Notes: a model not told the origin generated them from the letters alone. A DNA stretch of 64,000 nucleotides from Rheinheimera maricola (GCF_016918075.2 NZ_JAERPS020000010.1:1-64000); one strand, 5' to 3'; positions 1 through 8,848 are shown, numbered from the stretch's first letter. Made by a program: numbers and translations.

Positions 1-608
1 AACGCTATAAACTGCTGGCGCAGTTGATGTACGGCAGTGGCTTAAGGCTGATGGAAGCAGTTAGATTGCGGGTGCATGCAATAGATTATGACTATTTGTC
101 GGTAATGGTATGGCAAGGTAAAGGCAATAAAAACCACAGGGTAACCCTGGCAGCTGAATTATTAGTATTGCTGCGCGCTCAATCTGATTTGGTGCAGCAA
201 CACTGGCAGCGGGATCGGCAACATCACGGGTATAATGGTGTTTGGCTGCCCAATGCACTTGCGGTTAAATACCCATCTGCACCTCTTGAACTGGGTTGGC
301 AATACTTATTCCCTTCTGCAGTGCTTAGCATTGATCCAGAATCTAAAGCAGTTCGGCGTCATCACATTGATGAAACCACCGTCAGAAAAGCCATTAAACA
401 CGCAGCTAAACTGGCCAGAATTTCAAAACTCGTGACTTGCCACACGCTAAGACACAGCTTCGCTACCCATTTGTTAGAGGCCGGCGCGGATATCCGCACC
501 GTGCAAGAGCAATTAGGCCATACCGATGTGCGCACTACGCAAATATACACTCACGTGCTAAACCGTGGAGCGGCGGGCGTTAAAAGCCCATTGTCACATC
601 TGCTATAA
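1..608 (+). CDS. intI: integron integrase IntI, C-terminal part (5' end outside window)
   Basis: This is a tyrosine recombinase that would insert and excise gene cassettes at attI/attC sites. The reading frame is already open at base 3, so the N-terminal DNA-binding half lies left of the window. The catalytic set of the family is visible: the first Arg in GSGLRLMEA (codon 45-47), HTLRH (His at 441-443, Arg at 450-452), GHTDVRTT (His at 519-521) and the Tyr nucleophile in QIYTHV (546-548). The segment reading [16 protein letters not shown], just before the HxxR box, matches the additional domain that separates integron integrases from XerC/D. No stop or frameshift interrupts the visible part. 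Because intI normally faces away from attI, the cassette array should be to the left. Confidence 0.9.
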   Translation, partial: RYKLLAQLMYGSGLRLMEAVRLRVHAIDYDYLSVMVWQGKGNKNHRVTLAAELLVLLRAQSDLVQQHWQRDRQHHGYNGVWLPNALAVKYPSAPLELGWQYLFPSAVLSIDPESKAVRRHHIDETTVRKAIKHAAKLARISKLVTCHTLRHSFATHLLEAGADIRTVQEQLGHTDVRTTQIYTHVLNRGAAGVKSPLSHLL

Positions 609-632
609 AAAAGGGCGCCGCAGCGCCCTGTT
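604..632 (-). terminator. rho-independent terminator at the end of the prp operon
   Basis: A 7-bp perfect stem (612-618 with 623-629) with a CGCA loop is followed, reading on the minus strand, by six T residues (606-612 on plus are A). It sits 18 bases past the prpF stop. The intI stop codon lies in the A/T tract. There is no U-run on the plus strand, so it serves the prp operon better than intI. Confidence 0.8.
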
Positions 633-649
633 TAGCTTAACCAGCTTAG

Positions 650-1837
650 TTAGAAGCAATCGCCCGGCACGCGCACGTCCCCTTCCATCAATACCCGCGC
701 GCTGCGGCTCATTATGGCTTTGGTTACTGTCCATTGGCCGTTAACCTGCGTAGCGGCTGCCCCTACCCGTAAGGTGCCGGATGGATGACCAAAGCGCACG
801 GCTTCGCGCGCGACGCCACCGGCAGCCAGGTTCACTAGAGTACCGGGAATGGCTGCAGCGGTACCAATGGCGACCGCAGCGGTGCCCATCATGGCGTGGT
901 GCAATTTGCCCATCGACAATGCCCGAACTAGCAGGTCGATATCACTGGCATTGACCTGCTTGCCACTGGATGACACATAGCTTTGCGGTGGTGCGACAAA
1001 GGCGATTTTAGGTGTATGCGCCCGTGCGGCGGCTTCGCTGATATCGCTAATCAGGCCCATTTTTAGCGCACCATAGGCGCGAATGGTTTCAAAGCGGCTA
1101 AGTGCCGTGGTATCGCCATTTATGGCCTCTTGCAGCTCAGTACCGCTATAACCGATATCGGCGGCGTTAACAAAAATGGTTGGAATGCCGGCGTTTATCA
1201 GCGTCGCGCTAAAGCTGCCAATACCGGGTACGTCGAGCACATCAACCTGGTTGCCGGTGGGGAACATTGCGCCACCGCCGTCCCCTTCATCGGCGGCCGG
1301 GTCTAAAAACTCAATCTGCACTTCTGCCGCCGGAAACGTGACGCCATCCAGTTCAAAGTCGCCGGTTTCCTGCACTTCGCCGTTGGCCATCGGTACATGG
1401 GCAATAATGGTTTTGTTGATATTGGCCTGCCAGATGCGCACGGTACAAATGCCATTTTGCGGGATACGCTCTTTAGCCACCAAGCCATTGCTGATGGCAA
1501 AAGAGCCGACAGCGGCGGTTAGGTTGCCGCAGTTGCCGCTCCAGTCGATAAACGGCTTATCTATTGCCACCTGACCAAACAGGTAGTCGACATCGTGATC
1601 TGCCTTACTGCTTTTGCTTAACATCACCGTTTTGCTGGTACTAGAGGTGGCGCCGCCCATGCCGTCGGTGTGCTTGCCGTATGGGTCCGGGCTGCCAATA
1701 ACCCTAAGCAGCAGGTTGTCGCGCGCTTTACCCGGCGTTTGTGCGGCTTGGGGTAAGTCATCCAGTTTAAAAAATACGCCTTTACTGGTACCACCACGCA
1801 TGTAGGTGGCGGGGATTTTTATTTGAGGAGCCGCCAT
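650..1837 (-). CDS. prpF: 2-methylaconitate cis-trans isomerase PrpF
   Basis: PrpF works with AcnD in the methylcitrate cycle, isomerising the 2-methylaconitate that AcnD makes so that it can be hydrated to 2-methylisocitrate. The 395-residue length and the N-terminal YMRGGTSKGVFF and KHTDGMGGATSSTSK segments are typical of the PrpF family, which has a diaminopimelate-epimerase-like fold. The ATG shares one base with the acnD stop (TAATG), so translation is probably coupled. It is the last gene of the minus-strand prp operon and is followed by a terminator. Confidence 0.93.
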   Translation of the reverse strand: MAAPQIKIPATYMRGGTSKGVFFKLDDLPQAAQTPGKARDNLLLRVIGSPDPYGKHTDGMGGATSSTSKTVMLSKSSKADHDVDYLFGQVAIDKPFIDWSGNCGNLTAAVGSFAISNGLVAKERIPQNGICTVRIWQANINKTIIAHVPMANGEVQETGDFELDGVTFPAAEVQIEFLDPAADEGDGGGAMFPTGNQVDVLDVPGIGSFSATLINAGIPTIFVNAADIGYSGTELQEAINGDTTALSRFETIRAYGALKMGLISDISEAAARAHTPKIAFVAPPQSYVSSSGKQVNASDIDLLVRALSMGKLHHAMMGTAAVAIGTAAAIPGTLVNLAAGGVAREAVRFGHPSGTLRVGAAATQVNGQWTVTKAIMSRSARVLMEGDVRVPGDCF

Positions 1838-4422
1838 TACACTGCTCCTTGCAAAAAGTCCTGCGCAAAACGCTGCAGTACGCCGCCGGCTTCGTAGATA
1901 GACACCTCTTCAGCGGTATCTAAGCGACAGGTTACCGGCACGTTTAACACTTCGCCGTTAGTGCGGTGAATCACCAGCGTTAACGTCGCCCGCGGTGTGC
2001 GCTCGCCTACTACATCGTAAGTTTCAGTGCCATCCAGGCCCAGCGTAATACGGGTGGTACCGGCGTTAAACTCCAGCGGCAGCACACCCATACCAATTAA
2101 GTTGGTACGGTGAATACGCTCAAAACCTTCGGCGGCAATAGCCTCGACCCCGGCTAAACGTACGCCTTTGGCGGCCCAGTCACGCGATGAACCCTGGCCG
2201 TAATCAGCGCCGGCAACAATAATCAACGGCTGCTTGCGCTGCATATAGGTTTCTATTGCTTCCCACATGCGCATCACTTTGCCTTCCGGTTCAACCCGCG
2301 CCAGTGAACCTGGCTTAACTTTACCGTCTACCACGGCCATTTCATTAACCAGTTTAGGGTTGGCAAAAGTGGCGCGCTGCGCGGTTAAATGGTCGCCGCG
2401 GTGCGTAGCGTAAGAGTTGAAATCTTCCTCTGGCAGGCCCATTTTGTGCAGGTACTCACCGGCGGCGCTGTCCAGCATAATGGCGTTAGACGGCGACAAA
2501 TGGTCGGTAGTAATGTTATCTGGCAACAACGCCAGCGGGCGCATACCTTTTAAGCTGCGCTCGCCTGCCAACGCGCCTTCCCAATAGGGCGGGCGGCGGA
2601 TGTAAGTACTTTGCGGCCGCCAGTCATACAGCGGCGCCACCTTATCACCGTAGTCAACTTCAACCGCAAACATCGGCTCGTACACTTTACGGAACTGCTC
2701 TGGCTTCACGCTGGCTTTTACTACCGCATCAATTTCAGCGTCACTTGGCCAGATATCTTTTAGCGTTATCGCTTTGCCGTCACAGTAACCCAGCACGTCT
2801 TTTTCAATATCAAAGCGGATAGTTCCGGCAATGGCATAGGCCACCACTAAGGCAGGAGAGGCCAAAAACGCCTGCTTGGCGTAAGGGTGAATACGCCCAT
2901 CAAAGTTACGGTTACCGGATAACACTGCTGTGGCGTATAAATCCCGTTCTACCACTTCTTTTTGAATAATCGGGTCCAGTGCGCCGCTCATGCCGTTACA
3001 GGTGGTACAGGCAAAACCGACAATACCAAAACCTAATTGCTCTAATTCCGGCAGTAACGCGCCCTCTTCTAAATACAGTTGTACCGCTTTAGACCCAGGT
3101 GCCAGTGAGGTTTTCACCCAAGGCTTACGACTTAAACCCAGTTTATTGGCATTACGCGCCAACAAGCCGGCAGCAATTACGTTACGCGGGTTACTGGTAT
3201 TGGTGCAGCTGGTAATGGCGGCAATGATTACTGCGCCATCGGGCATTTTGCCCTCTTCAATTTCATACTTACCCGCAATGCCTTTGGCGGTTAAGTCACT
3301 GGTAGACAAACGCGCATGCGGGTTAGACGGCCCAGCCATGGTGCGGCCAACACTGGATAAATCAAACTTCAATACACGCTCGTACTCAGCGGTTTTTAAG
3401 CTTTCGCTCCAAAGGCCCGCCGTTTTAGCGTAGGTTTCAACCAGTTTTACCTGCTCGGGTTCGCGGCCGGTCAGCGTTAAATAGTCCAGCGTTTGCTGAT
3501 CGATGCTAAACATTGCGGCGGTAGCACCGTATTCCGGCGTCATATTCGATATCGTTGCCCTATCACCCAAACTTAAGCTGTCGGCGCCTTCACCATAAAA
3601 CTCTAAATAACTTGATACCACTTTTTGTTTGCGTAAAAACTCGGTTAACGCCAGCACAATATCGGTGGCCATAATGCCTGGCTGTGCTTTGCCGCTAAGC
3701 TCTACGCCAATGATATCCGGCAGGCGCATCCAGCTGGCACGGCCCAGCATCACGCTTTCGGCCTCTAAGCCACCGACACCAATGGCAATAACGCCCAACG
3801 CATCAACGTGCGGTGTGTGACTGTCGGTGCCTACTAAGGTATCAGGAAAGGCCACACCGTCTTTGGCGTGAATAACTGGTGACATCCGCTCCAAATTAAT
3901 TTGATGCATAATGCCGTTGCCGGGCGGGATCACATCGACATTTTTAAAGGCTTTTTTCGTCCAGTTAATAAAGTGGAAGCGATCGTCATTGCGCCTATCT
4001 TCAATGGCGCGGTTTTTATCAAATGCATCGGCTTCAAAGCCGGCGTGTTCTACCGCTAATGAATGGTCAACAATCAGCTGAGTGGGTACCACCGGGTTTA
4101 CTTTGGCAGGATCGCCGCCTTTTTCAGCAATGGCATCTCTAAGGCCTGCTAAGTCGACCAATGCGGTTTGGCCTAAAATGTCGTGGCATACCACACGGGC
4201 CGGAAACCAGGGAAAGTCTAAATCGCGCTTGCGATAAATAAACTGTTTTAGTGCCTCGGTTAGCATGGCCGGATCGCAGCGGCGCACTAAGTTTTCAGCA
4301 TGCACGCGCGAGGTATACGGCAGTTTGGCATAAGCGCCGGGTTCTACGGCATCTACCGCGGCCTGGGTGTCAAAATAATCCAGGTTGGTGCCGGGCAGTT
4401 TTTTACGGTATTGGCTGTTCAT
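1837..4422 (-). CDS. acnD: Fe/S-dependent 2-methylcitrate dehydratase AcnD
   Basis: This aconitase-family enzyme dehydrates 2-methylcitrate in the cytoplasm, replacing PrpD in organisms that carry prpF. The start is set at the ATG giving MNSQYRKKLPGT, with AGGTAA about six bases upstream; an in-frame ATG 17 codons earlier has no comparable site and adds atypical residues. The [4Fe-4S] cysteines are visible in ITSCTNTSNP and in FACTTCNGMSG. The C-terminal swivel domain carries GADYGQGSSRDWAAKG. The length of about 861 residues fits AcnD. A 324-base hairpin-rich gap separates it from prpC, and it overlaps prpF by one base. Confidence 0.94.
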   Translation of the reverse strand: MNSQYRKKLPGTNLDYFDTQAAVDAVEPGAYAKLPYTSRVHAENLVRRCDPAMLTEALKQFIYRKRDLDFPWFPARVVCHDILGQTALVDLAGLRDAIAEKGGDPAKVNPVVPTQLIVDHSLAVEHAGFEADAFDKNRAIEDRRNDDRFHFINWTKKAFKNVDVIPPGNGIMHQINLERMSPVIHAKDGVAFPDTLVGTDSHTPHVDALGVIAIGVGGLEAESVMLGRASWMRLPDIIGVELSGKAQPGIMATDIVLALTEFLRKQKVVSSYLEFYGEGADSLSLGDRATISNMTPEYGATAAMFSIDQQTLDYLTLTGREPEQVKLVETYAKTAGLWSESLKTAEYERVLKFDLSSVGRTMAGPSNPHARLSTSDLTAKGIAGKYEIEEGKMPDGAVIIAAITSCTNTSNPRNVIAAGLLARNANKLGLSRKPWVKTSLAPGSKAVQLYLEEGALLPELEQLGFGIVGFACTTCNGMSGALDPIIQKEVVERDLYATAVLSGNRNFDGRIHPYAKQAFLASPALVVAYAIAGTIRFDIEKDVLGYCDGKAITLKDIWPSDAEIDAVVKASVKPEQFRKVYEPMFAVEVDYGDKVAPLYDWRPQSTYIRRPPYWEGALAGERSLKGMRPLALLPDNITTDHLSPSNAIMLDSAAGEYLHKMGLPEEDFNSYATHRGDHLTAQRATFANPKLVNEMAVVDGKVKPGSLARVEPEGKVMRMWEAIETYMQRKQPLIIVAGADYGQGSSRDWAAKGVRLAGVEAIAAEGFERIHRTNLIGMGVLPLEFNAGTTRITLGLDGTETYDVVGERTPRATLTLVIHRTNGEVLNVPVTCRLDTAEEVSIYEAGGVLQRFAQDFLQGAV

Positions 4423-4746
4423 TGTAATTACCTGTTTGTCTTGGTTATAACCAGACTGAGGTTTAACGCACAAACCGGCTTGACCACGCCAACACGCCGT
4501 AAACCCATCCTTGGGGGCTCGTCTCAGCCCGTCCGGGGCTTCAACGGTTGGCTTAGATCAAGCCGATTTGGCTTTATCACCTTAAGCTGAACTGTCTATT
4601 TTCCTGCAGCAATGTGAGGTTGGAACCCCGCTAGCGCAGCCACAGAGTGTCTGAGTCCTGCCGCAGGCATAAGGACGAGTTGCTGTGGCGAGCATGGCGG
4701 GTGTTGCAACCGAACAGTTGCTATTCCCCTCAACGCTGCTGTTCTG
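4423..4746. repeat. hairpin-rich intercistronic region between prpC and acnD
   Basis: There is no credible gene in these 324 bases. They contain several inverted repeats: AGCCC/GGGCT (4526-4530 with 4536-4540), GGCTT/AAGCC (4550-4554 with 4560-4564), an alternative AAGCC/GGCTT (4560-4564 with 4570-4574), and a large imperfect dyad at 4618-4711. The dyad has outer arms 4618-4631 and 4697-4711, a GCCACAG/CTGTGGC inner stem (4639-4645 with 4683-4689) and a TCCT/AGGA apical stem. None is followed by a U-run on the minus strand. It resembles a mobile intergenic repeat or an RNA-stabilising element inside the prp transcript. No second copy was noticed in this window. Confidence 0.55.
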
Positions 4747-5877
4747 TTAACCGCGAGCGGCAATCGGCTTCACACTACGTGGCTCTACGCCAACGTAGTC
4801 CGCACTTGGCCGGATAATACGGTTATCGGCGCGTTGCTCCATCACATGTGCGGCCCAGCCGGTTAAGCGGCTGCAGACAAAAATAGGCGTAAACAGCTTG
4901 GTCGGAATGCCCATGTAGTTGTAAGCCGACGCGTGGAAGAAATCGGCGTTACAAAACAGCTTCTTCTCACGCCACATTACCGCTTCACAGCGCACAGACA
5001 CGTCATACAGCTTAGTATCGCCATTGGCGTTGGCCAGCTTCTCAGACCACTCTTTGATCACCGCATTACGTGGGTCAGAATCTGAATACACCGCATGGCC
5101 AAAGCCCATAATTTTTTCTTTACGTGCCAGCATACCCAGCAGTTTTTGCTCGGCATCATCGGCGTTATGCATGTTTTCAATCAGCTCCATTGCCGCTTCA
5201 TTGGCACCACCGTGCAGCGGGCCGCGCAGTGAACCAATAGCACCGGTAATGCAAGAATGCATATCGCTTAGGGTTGAGGCACACACGCGGGCGGTAAAAG
5301 TAGAAGCATTGAACTCATGCTCTGCATACAAAATTAGCGACGCTTGCATCACATCAACATGCAATGGCGTGGGTTTCTCACCGTGTAAGGTCCACAAAAA
5401 TTGCTCGGCAACAGAGTCGGCATCAGTTTCTACGGTAATTCGTTTGCCATGGTGGCTAAAGTTGTACCAGTAGTTTACTAAGCCAGGGAAAATCGCCAGC
5501 ATGCGATCAGTCGCGTGTTGTTGCTGATCAAAGCTAGCTTCAGTTTCCAGGTTACCCAGCATAGAGCATCCGGTGCGCATCACGTCCATCGGATGGGCTG
5601 ATGCCGGAATACGCTCTAATACATCTTTTAAGGCCTGTGGCAGGCTGCGCAGGCTTTTTAACTTAACTTTATAAGCCGCAAGCTCTGCTGCAGTTGGCAG
5701 CTCACCTTTTAAAATTAAGTAAGCGACTTCTTCAAAGCTGCAATTAGCGGCTAAATCTTTAACATCATAACCACGGTAGGTTAAGCCAGAGCCCGTTTTA
5801 CCGACGGTAGACAGTGCCGTTTTACCTGCCACCTGACCGCGCAAGCCCGCGCCTGAAAGTACTTTACCTGTTGACAT
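4747..5877 (-). CDS. prpC: 2-methylcitrate synthase PrpC
   Basis: PrpC condenses propionyl-CoA with oxaloacetate to give 2-methylcitrate. The 376-residue protein is a short citrate-synthase-family member with GLTYRGYDV near the N-terminus, the active-site histidine segments RGPLHGGANE and GFGHAVY, and the late Asp region NADFFHASAYNYMGIP. The ATG follows a GGGGAGA ribosome site. It lies 52 bases after prpB in the operon. Confidence 0.94.
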   Translation of the reverse strand: MSTGKVLSGAGLRGQVAGKTALSTVGKTGSGLTYRGYDVKDLAANCSFEEVAYLILKGELPTAAELAAYKVKLKSLRSLPQALKDVLERIPASAHPMDVMRTGCSMLGNLETEASFDQQQHATDRMLAIFPGLVNYWYNFSHHGKRITVETDADSVAEQFLWTLHGEKPTPLHVDVMQASLILYAEHEFNASTFTARVCASTLSDMHSCITGAIGSLRGPLHGGANEAAMELIENMHNADDAEQKLLGMLARKEKIMGFGHAVYSDSDPRNAVIKEWSEKLANANGDTKLYDVSVRCEAVMWREKKLFCNADFFHASAYNYMGIPTKLFTPIFVCSRLTGWAAHVMEQRADNRIIRPSADYVGVEPRSVKPIAARG

Positions 5878-5929
5878 GGTGTTCTCCCCGTTGTCTTTAA
5901 ATTAAAAGCGCAATATTCAAAACTAACAA

Positions 5930-6814
5930 TTAAGATTTTTTGCTGCTAAACAGCTGATCGAGCTTTTCTTCAAAGCTGTGGTAGTTTAAAAAGTCATACA
6001 GCTCAGCACGGGTTTGCATGCTGTCTACCACGGCTTTCTGATCGCCATTGGCTAAAATAGATTGGTATACATTCAACGCCGCTTTGTTCATGGCCCGAAA
6101 TGCGCTAAGTGGATACAACACCATCGCCACGCCTACGCTGGCTAACTCCGCTTTGTTAAATAGCGGTGTCTGACCAAATTCAGTAATGTTCGCCAGCACC
6201 GGCACTTTTAATACCTTGGTAAAAGCGGTGTATTGCTCAAGTGTGTGCACGGCTTCTGCAAAAATAGCATCAGCACCGGCCGCTTCACAGGCTAACGCCC
6301 GTTCAATGGCTGCGTCTAAACCTTGCTGCGCAAGCGCATCAGTGCGCGCCATAATAAAAAAGCTCTCGTCTGTGCGGGCATCTACCGAAGCTTTCACGCG
6401 GTCGACCATTTCATCCAAGCTGACAATTTCTTTATTCGGCCTATGACCACAGCGCTTTTGCGCTACCTGATCTTCAATATGAAAACCCGCAGCACCGGCA
6501 CGGCTCATTTCTTTTACCGTGCGGGCAATATTAAAGGCGCCGCCCCACCCCGTGTCGGCATCGACCAACAACGGCAAGCTAGTGGCCGCGGTAATGCGAC
6601 GAATGTCTTCACAGACATCATTTAACGAGGTCATGCCTAAATCAGGCAAGCCAAAAGAGGCGTTAGCTACACCGGCGCCAGATAAATACAGCGCCTGGTG
6701 GCCAGTACGCTCGGCCATCATCGCCGTGTACGCATTGATAGTGCCGACAATTTGCAGCGGTGCATTTGCGTTTATCGCTGCGCGAAATTTTTGACCGGCA
6801 GTCAGTGTGCTCAT
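5930..6814 (-). CDS. prpB: 2-methylisocitrate lyase PrpB
   Basis: PrpB cleaves 2-methylisocitrate to pyruvate and succinate, the last step of the cycle. The protein belongs to the isocitrate lyase/PEP mutase family: the Mg-binding VDADTGWGG segment and the catalytic-Cys signature KRCGH (in [14 protein letters not shown]) are both present. The start is taken as the ATG giving [11 protein letters not shown], which has GGGGAAC just upstream. An ATG 11 codons earlier lies inside the 3' end of the regulator gene and is less likely. The start is one base downstream of the regulator's last base, so the two genes are tightly linked. Confidence 0.93.
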   Translation of the reverse strand: MSTLTAGQKFRAAINANAPLQIVGTINAYTAMMAERTGHQALYLSGAGVANASFGLPDLGMTSLNDVCEDIRRITAATSLPLLVDADTGWGGAFNIARTVKEMSRAGAAGFHIEDQVAQKRCGHRPNKEIVSLDEMVDRVKASVDARTDESFFIMARTDALAQQGLDAAIERALACEAAGADAIFAEAVHTLEQYTAFTKVLKVPVLANITEFGQTPLFNKAELASVGVAMVLYPLSAFRAMNKAALNVYQSILANGDQKAVVDSMQTRAELYDFLNYHSFEEKLDQLFSSKKS

Positions 6815-6815
6815 A

Positions 6816-7499
6816 TTAGTTCCCCGTTTGTTCAAGTTGTTTTTCAATATTGCGCCGTGACGCCGCGATATGGCGGCGCATCAGCAAATCGGCCAGTTCG
6901 CCATCACGGTTGGCAATGGCATTAAGAATAGCTTTATGTTCGTCAAATGCCCGTGATACCCGCGGCCCGTTCATACCCAATTGCACACGGTACATGCGCA
7001 CCAGGTAATACAGCTCGTCACATAAAATATTGATTAAATACTCGTTTTTACTGCCCAAAATCACCCGGTAATGAAAGTCCAGATCGCCCGCTTCCTGATA
7101 ATAACTTTCACCTTCTCGCACCCGTTGGGTACTTAAGTGCTGATCCAACAAAGCGCGCAGCTCTGCTATTTCACTGTCGGCCATATGCTCGGCCGCCAAG
7201 CGGCAAGCCATACCCTCCAAAGTTTCCCGTAACTGATAAAGCGACAACAACCCTTGTGTCGACAATTTCACCACCCGGGCACCGGCATTAGGAATACGCT
7301 CGATTAAATGACAACGCTCAAGGCGGGCTAAGGCTTCGCGCAGTGGCGCTCGGCTTAAATCAAAGCGTTTAGCCAACTCAGGCTCACTGATCTTGCTGCC
7401 TGGCGCTATATTGCCTTCAACAATGGCGCGCTGAATTTCCAGCAACACCCGGTCTGCTGCCGTAATGGGAGAGCGTAGTGATGGATGCAAGATACTCAT
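6816..7499 (-). CDS. prpR: GntR-family (FadR/FCD) regulator of the prp operon
   Basis: This is a DNA-binding regulator with an N-terminal winged helix ([25 protein letters not shown], about residues 40-64) and a C-terminal all-helical FCD ligand-binding domain. Its place as first gene of prpBC-acnD-prpF argues that it controls propionate use, with 2-methylcitrate or a related acid as a likely effector (inference). The start is ambiguous: ATG at 7499 is chosen, but GTG at 7511 adds four residues (MSTI). Neither has a clear Shine-Dalgarno sequence. An ATTGTCGACA operator-like sequence overlaps this start region, which suggests autoregulation. The symbol is given by context and should not be confused with the sigma-54-type PrpR of enterics. 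Confidence 0.85.
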   Translation of the reverse strand: MSILHPSLRSPITAADRVLLEIQRAIVEGNIAPGSKISEPELAKRFDLSRAPLREALARLERCHLIERIPNAGARVVKLSTQGLLSLYQLRETLEGMACRLAAEHMADSEIAELRALLDQHLSTQRVREGESYYQEAGDLDFHYRVILGSKNEYLINILCDELYYLVRMYRVQLGMNGPRVSRAFDEHKAILNAIANRDGELADLLMRRHIAASRRNIEKQLEQTGN

Positions 7500-7500
7500 A

Positions 7501-7512
7501 ATTGTCGACACA
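7501..7512. promoter_or_regulatory. operator-like half-perfect palindrome at the regulator start
   Basis: ATTGTCGACACA matches 10 of 12 bases of the perfect palindrome at 7574-7585. It lies directly upstream of the ATG of the GntR gene and overlaps the alternative GTG start. Binding here would block transcription elongation or initiation of the prp operon. Confidence 0.65.
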
Positions 7513-7530
7513 AAAATAATTTAACGTAGT

Positions 7531-7557
7531 TTTATAGCCTTTCTAATGCGTAGTCAA
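7531..7557 (-). promoter_or_regulatory. predicted sigma-70 promoter of the prp operon
   Basis: On the minus strand, TTGACT (7552-7557) and TATAAA (7531-7536) are separated by 15 bases, or CTTGAC with 16. The pair is flanked on both sides by the ATTGTCGACA-type operators, upstream at 7574-7585 and downstream at 7501-7512. Confidence 0.5.
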
Positions 7558-7573
7558 GCTTAAGAATACATGT

Positions 7574-7585
7574 ATTGTCGACAAT
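7574..7585. promoter_or_regulatory. perfect 12-bp operator palindrome ATTGTCGACAAT
   Basis: This is an exact inverted repeat (ATTGTC/GACAAT) located upstream of the predicted -35 box of the GntR gene. A second near-copy lies at 7501-7512. Two copies of an even palindrome flanking a promoter next to a GntR gene is a typical autoregulatory arrangement. Confidence 0.75.
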
Positions 7586-7904
7586 AAGACCAAAGTCTGC
7601 TGTTATTACTTTACAGAAGTGGCTGAAATTTGTTAACTAGCAGCCATAGTTATGCTGCACATTCCAGACTTTATTTAGATTATATATTCATTAAAGCTTT
7701 GTTTATTATTCTTTTTTTAACTAAAGCGAGCCAGGGTAACCGTTGCACCCAAAACAGGTTAAACGCAGTAAGCTTGCCTTATTCACGGAATAAGCTGGGG
7801 ATAAGTTGAGGATAAACTGGGTGCAAAAAAGCAAAAATCTAATGCAATTATGAATATCAACCGATGATTTATGTTAAGCAAAATATGCTGCGTTAACTAC
7901 ACTA
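7586..7904. other. long AT-rich intergenic region without recognisable gene
   Basis: No protein gene is supported between the prp regulator and tatD. The stretch holds a short hairpin (CTTATTC ACG GAATAAG, near 7779-7795) and a GCACCCA/TGGGTGC pair about 75 bases apart that encloses it. Several GGA-containing A-rich motifs lie in between (near 7788, 7797 and 7809). What follows, up to 8013, is a plus-strand small-RNA candidate listed separately. Confidence 0.5.
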
Positions 7905-8013
7905 TTTCTTACCTTCTATGGATCAGCAGTATGTAACGCTAGCGCACGGCTCATTCCCTATGAGCCATTCCCCTAGGCCCGGAACAATGCGGATTGGTTC
8001 CGGGCTTCTTTTA
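7905..8013 (+). ncRNA. candidate small RNA ending in a strong terminator
   Basis: A plus-strand rho-independent terminator sits here with no plus-strand gene upstream for at least 7.3 kb (intI ends at 608). It is preceded by a clean hairpin GGCTCAT/ATGAGCC (7948-7954 with 7960-7966). A weak -10-like TACACT is at 7898-7903, but no good -35 is visible, so the 5' end is uncertain. It was compared from memory with Spot 42, RyhB and GcvB and does not match them. Confidence 0.35.
7977..8013 (+). terminator. strong plus-strand rho-independent terminator
   Basis: A 9-bp perfect stem (GCCCGGAAC 7977-7985 with GTTCCGGGC 7997-8005) and an 11-base loop are followed by TTCTTTTAT on the plus strand. On the minus strand the stem is followed by CTAGGGG, so it does not serve tatD. 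Confidence 0.75.
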
Positions 8014-8028
8014 TCTAAAACATTGTAA

Positions 8029-8811
8029 CTAGACAGCTTTTTTAATTAACCGAAATAGATTATAGAAGTTTTCTGTGGTTATTTCTGCTAGTTGGCTAAC
8101 GCTAACCTGTTTCACGGCAGCTACAGCCTCAGCCACTGCGGTAACGTAAGCTGGTTGATTGGTTTTACCACGATAGGGTACCGGTGCCAGATAAGGTGAA
8201 TCAGTTTCTATTAACAAGCGGTCCAGTGGCAATTTCTGTACCACAGATCGCAGTTCATCGGCATTACGAAACGTCATAATACCGGAGATAGAAATATAAA
8301 ACCCCAGATCCAGTGCCGCTTTGGCCATGTCATAATTTTCAGTAAAGCAATGCAGCACACCACCGGCTTTGTCCGCTTGATGGCTACGCATTAATGCTAA
8401 AGTATCAGCTCGGGCATCACGGGTATGGATAATAAGCGGCTTATTTACCTGGTTAGCCACCTGAATATGGCTGACAAAAGCGTCCTGTTGTGTTTGCTTG
8501 GTTTGCGCGGCATAAAAATAATCCAGTCCGGTCTCACCCACCGCCACCACCGCATCCTGACGGCATTTTTGCAGCAATAACTCGGTATCTATTTTATCTT
8601 GTTGGTGCAGCGGATGTTCGCCGCAAGATACCGATACCATGGGATATGCGGCAACCTGCGCTAACATTTGCTCAAACTCTGCCAAGCTGACACAAACACA
8701 TAGCATATGCTCTACTTGCTGCGCCTGTGCTGCTGCAATAACTTCTGGCAGGGTTAAACCAAGCTTGTCTAGCTCAAGCCGGTCAAGGTGACAGTGAGAA
8801 TCTATAAACAA
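8029..8811 (-). CDS. TatD-family metal-dependent hydrolase/DNase
   Basis: This is a TIM-barrel metal-dependent hydrolase of the TatD/YcfH family. Metal ligands are seen in DSHCHLD near the N-terminus, GETGLDYF, PLIIHTRDA, VLHCFTE and the late ETDSPYLAP. The start is taken as a TTG (giving MFIDSHCH) because AGGAAG lies five bases upstream; a TTG five codons earlier is the alternative. It is the last gene of the fab-tmk-holB-pilZ-tatD string, the same order seen in Pseudomonas aeruginosa. The physiological substrate of such YcfH-like members is not settled. Confidence 0.88.
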   Translation of the reverse strand: MFIDSHCHLDRLELDKLGLTLPEVIAAAQAQQVEHMLCVCVSLAEFEQMLAQVAAYPMVSVSCGEHPLHQQDKIDTELLLQKCRQDAVVAVGETGLDYFYAAQTKQTQQDAFVSHIQVANQVNKPLIIHTRDARADTLALMRSHQADKAGGVLHCFTENYDMAKAALDLGFYISISGIMTFRNADELRSVVQKLPLDRLLIETDSPYLAPVPYRGKTNQPAYVTAVAEAVAAVKQVSVSQLAEITTENFYNLFRLIKKAV

Positions 8812-8848
8812 AACAACTTCCTGCAATAATAGTCAGTACAAAACCAGC

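Noticed and set aside
2990-3820. Plus-strand open frames opposite acnD
   Set aside because: They are antisense shadows of a well-conserved enzyme, with no ribosome sites or domains.
4618-4711. A possible attC cassette site in the prpC-acnD gap
   Set aside because: The dyad has attC-like general form, but the GTTRRRY core site is not present (GTTGCAA does not fit) and it sits inside an operon rather than beside a cassette.
7918-8028. A 36-codon open frame (starting MDQQYVTLAHG) over the small-RNA candidate
   Set aside because: There is no ribosome site, and the frame crosses both the GGCTCAT hairpin and the terminator stem, so it is probably a chance frame.
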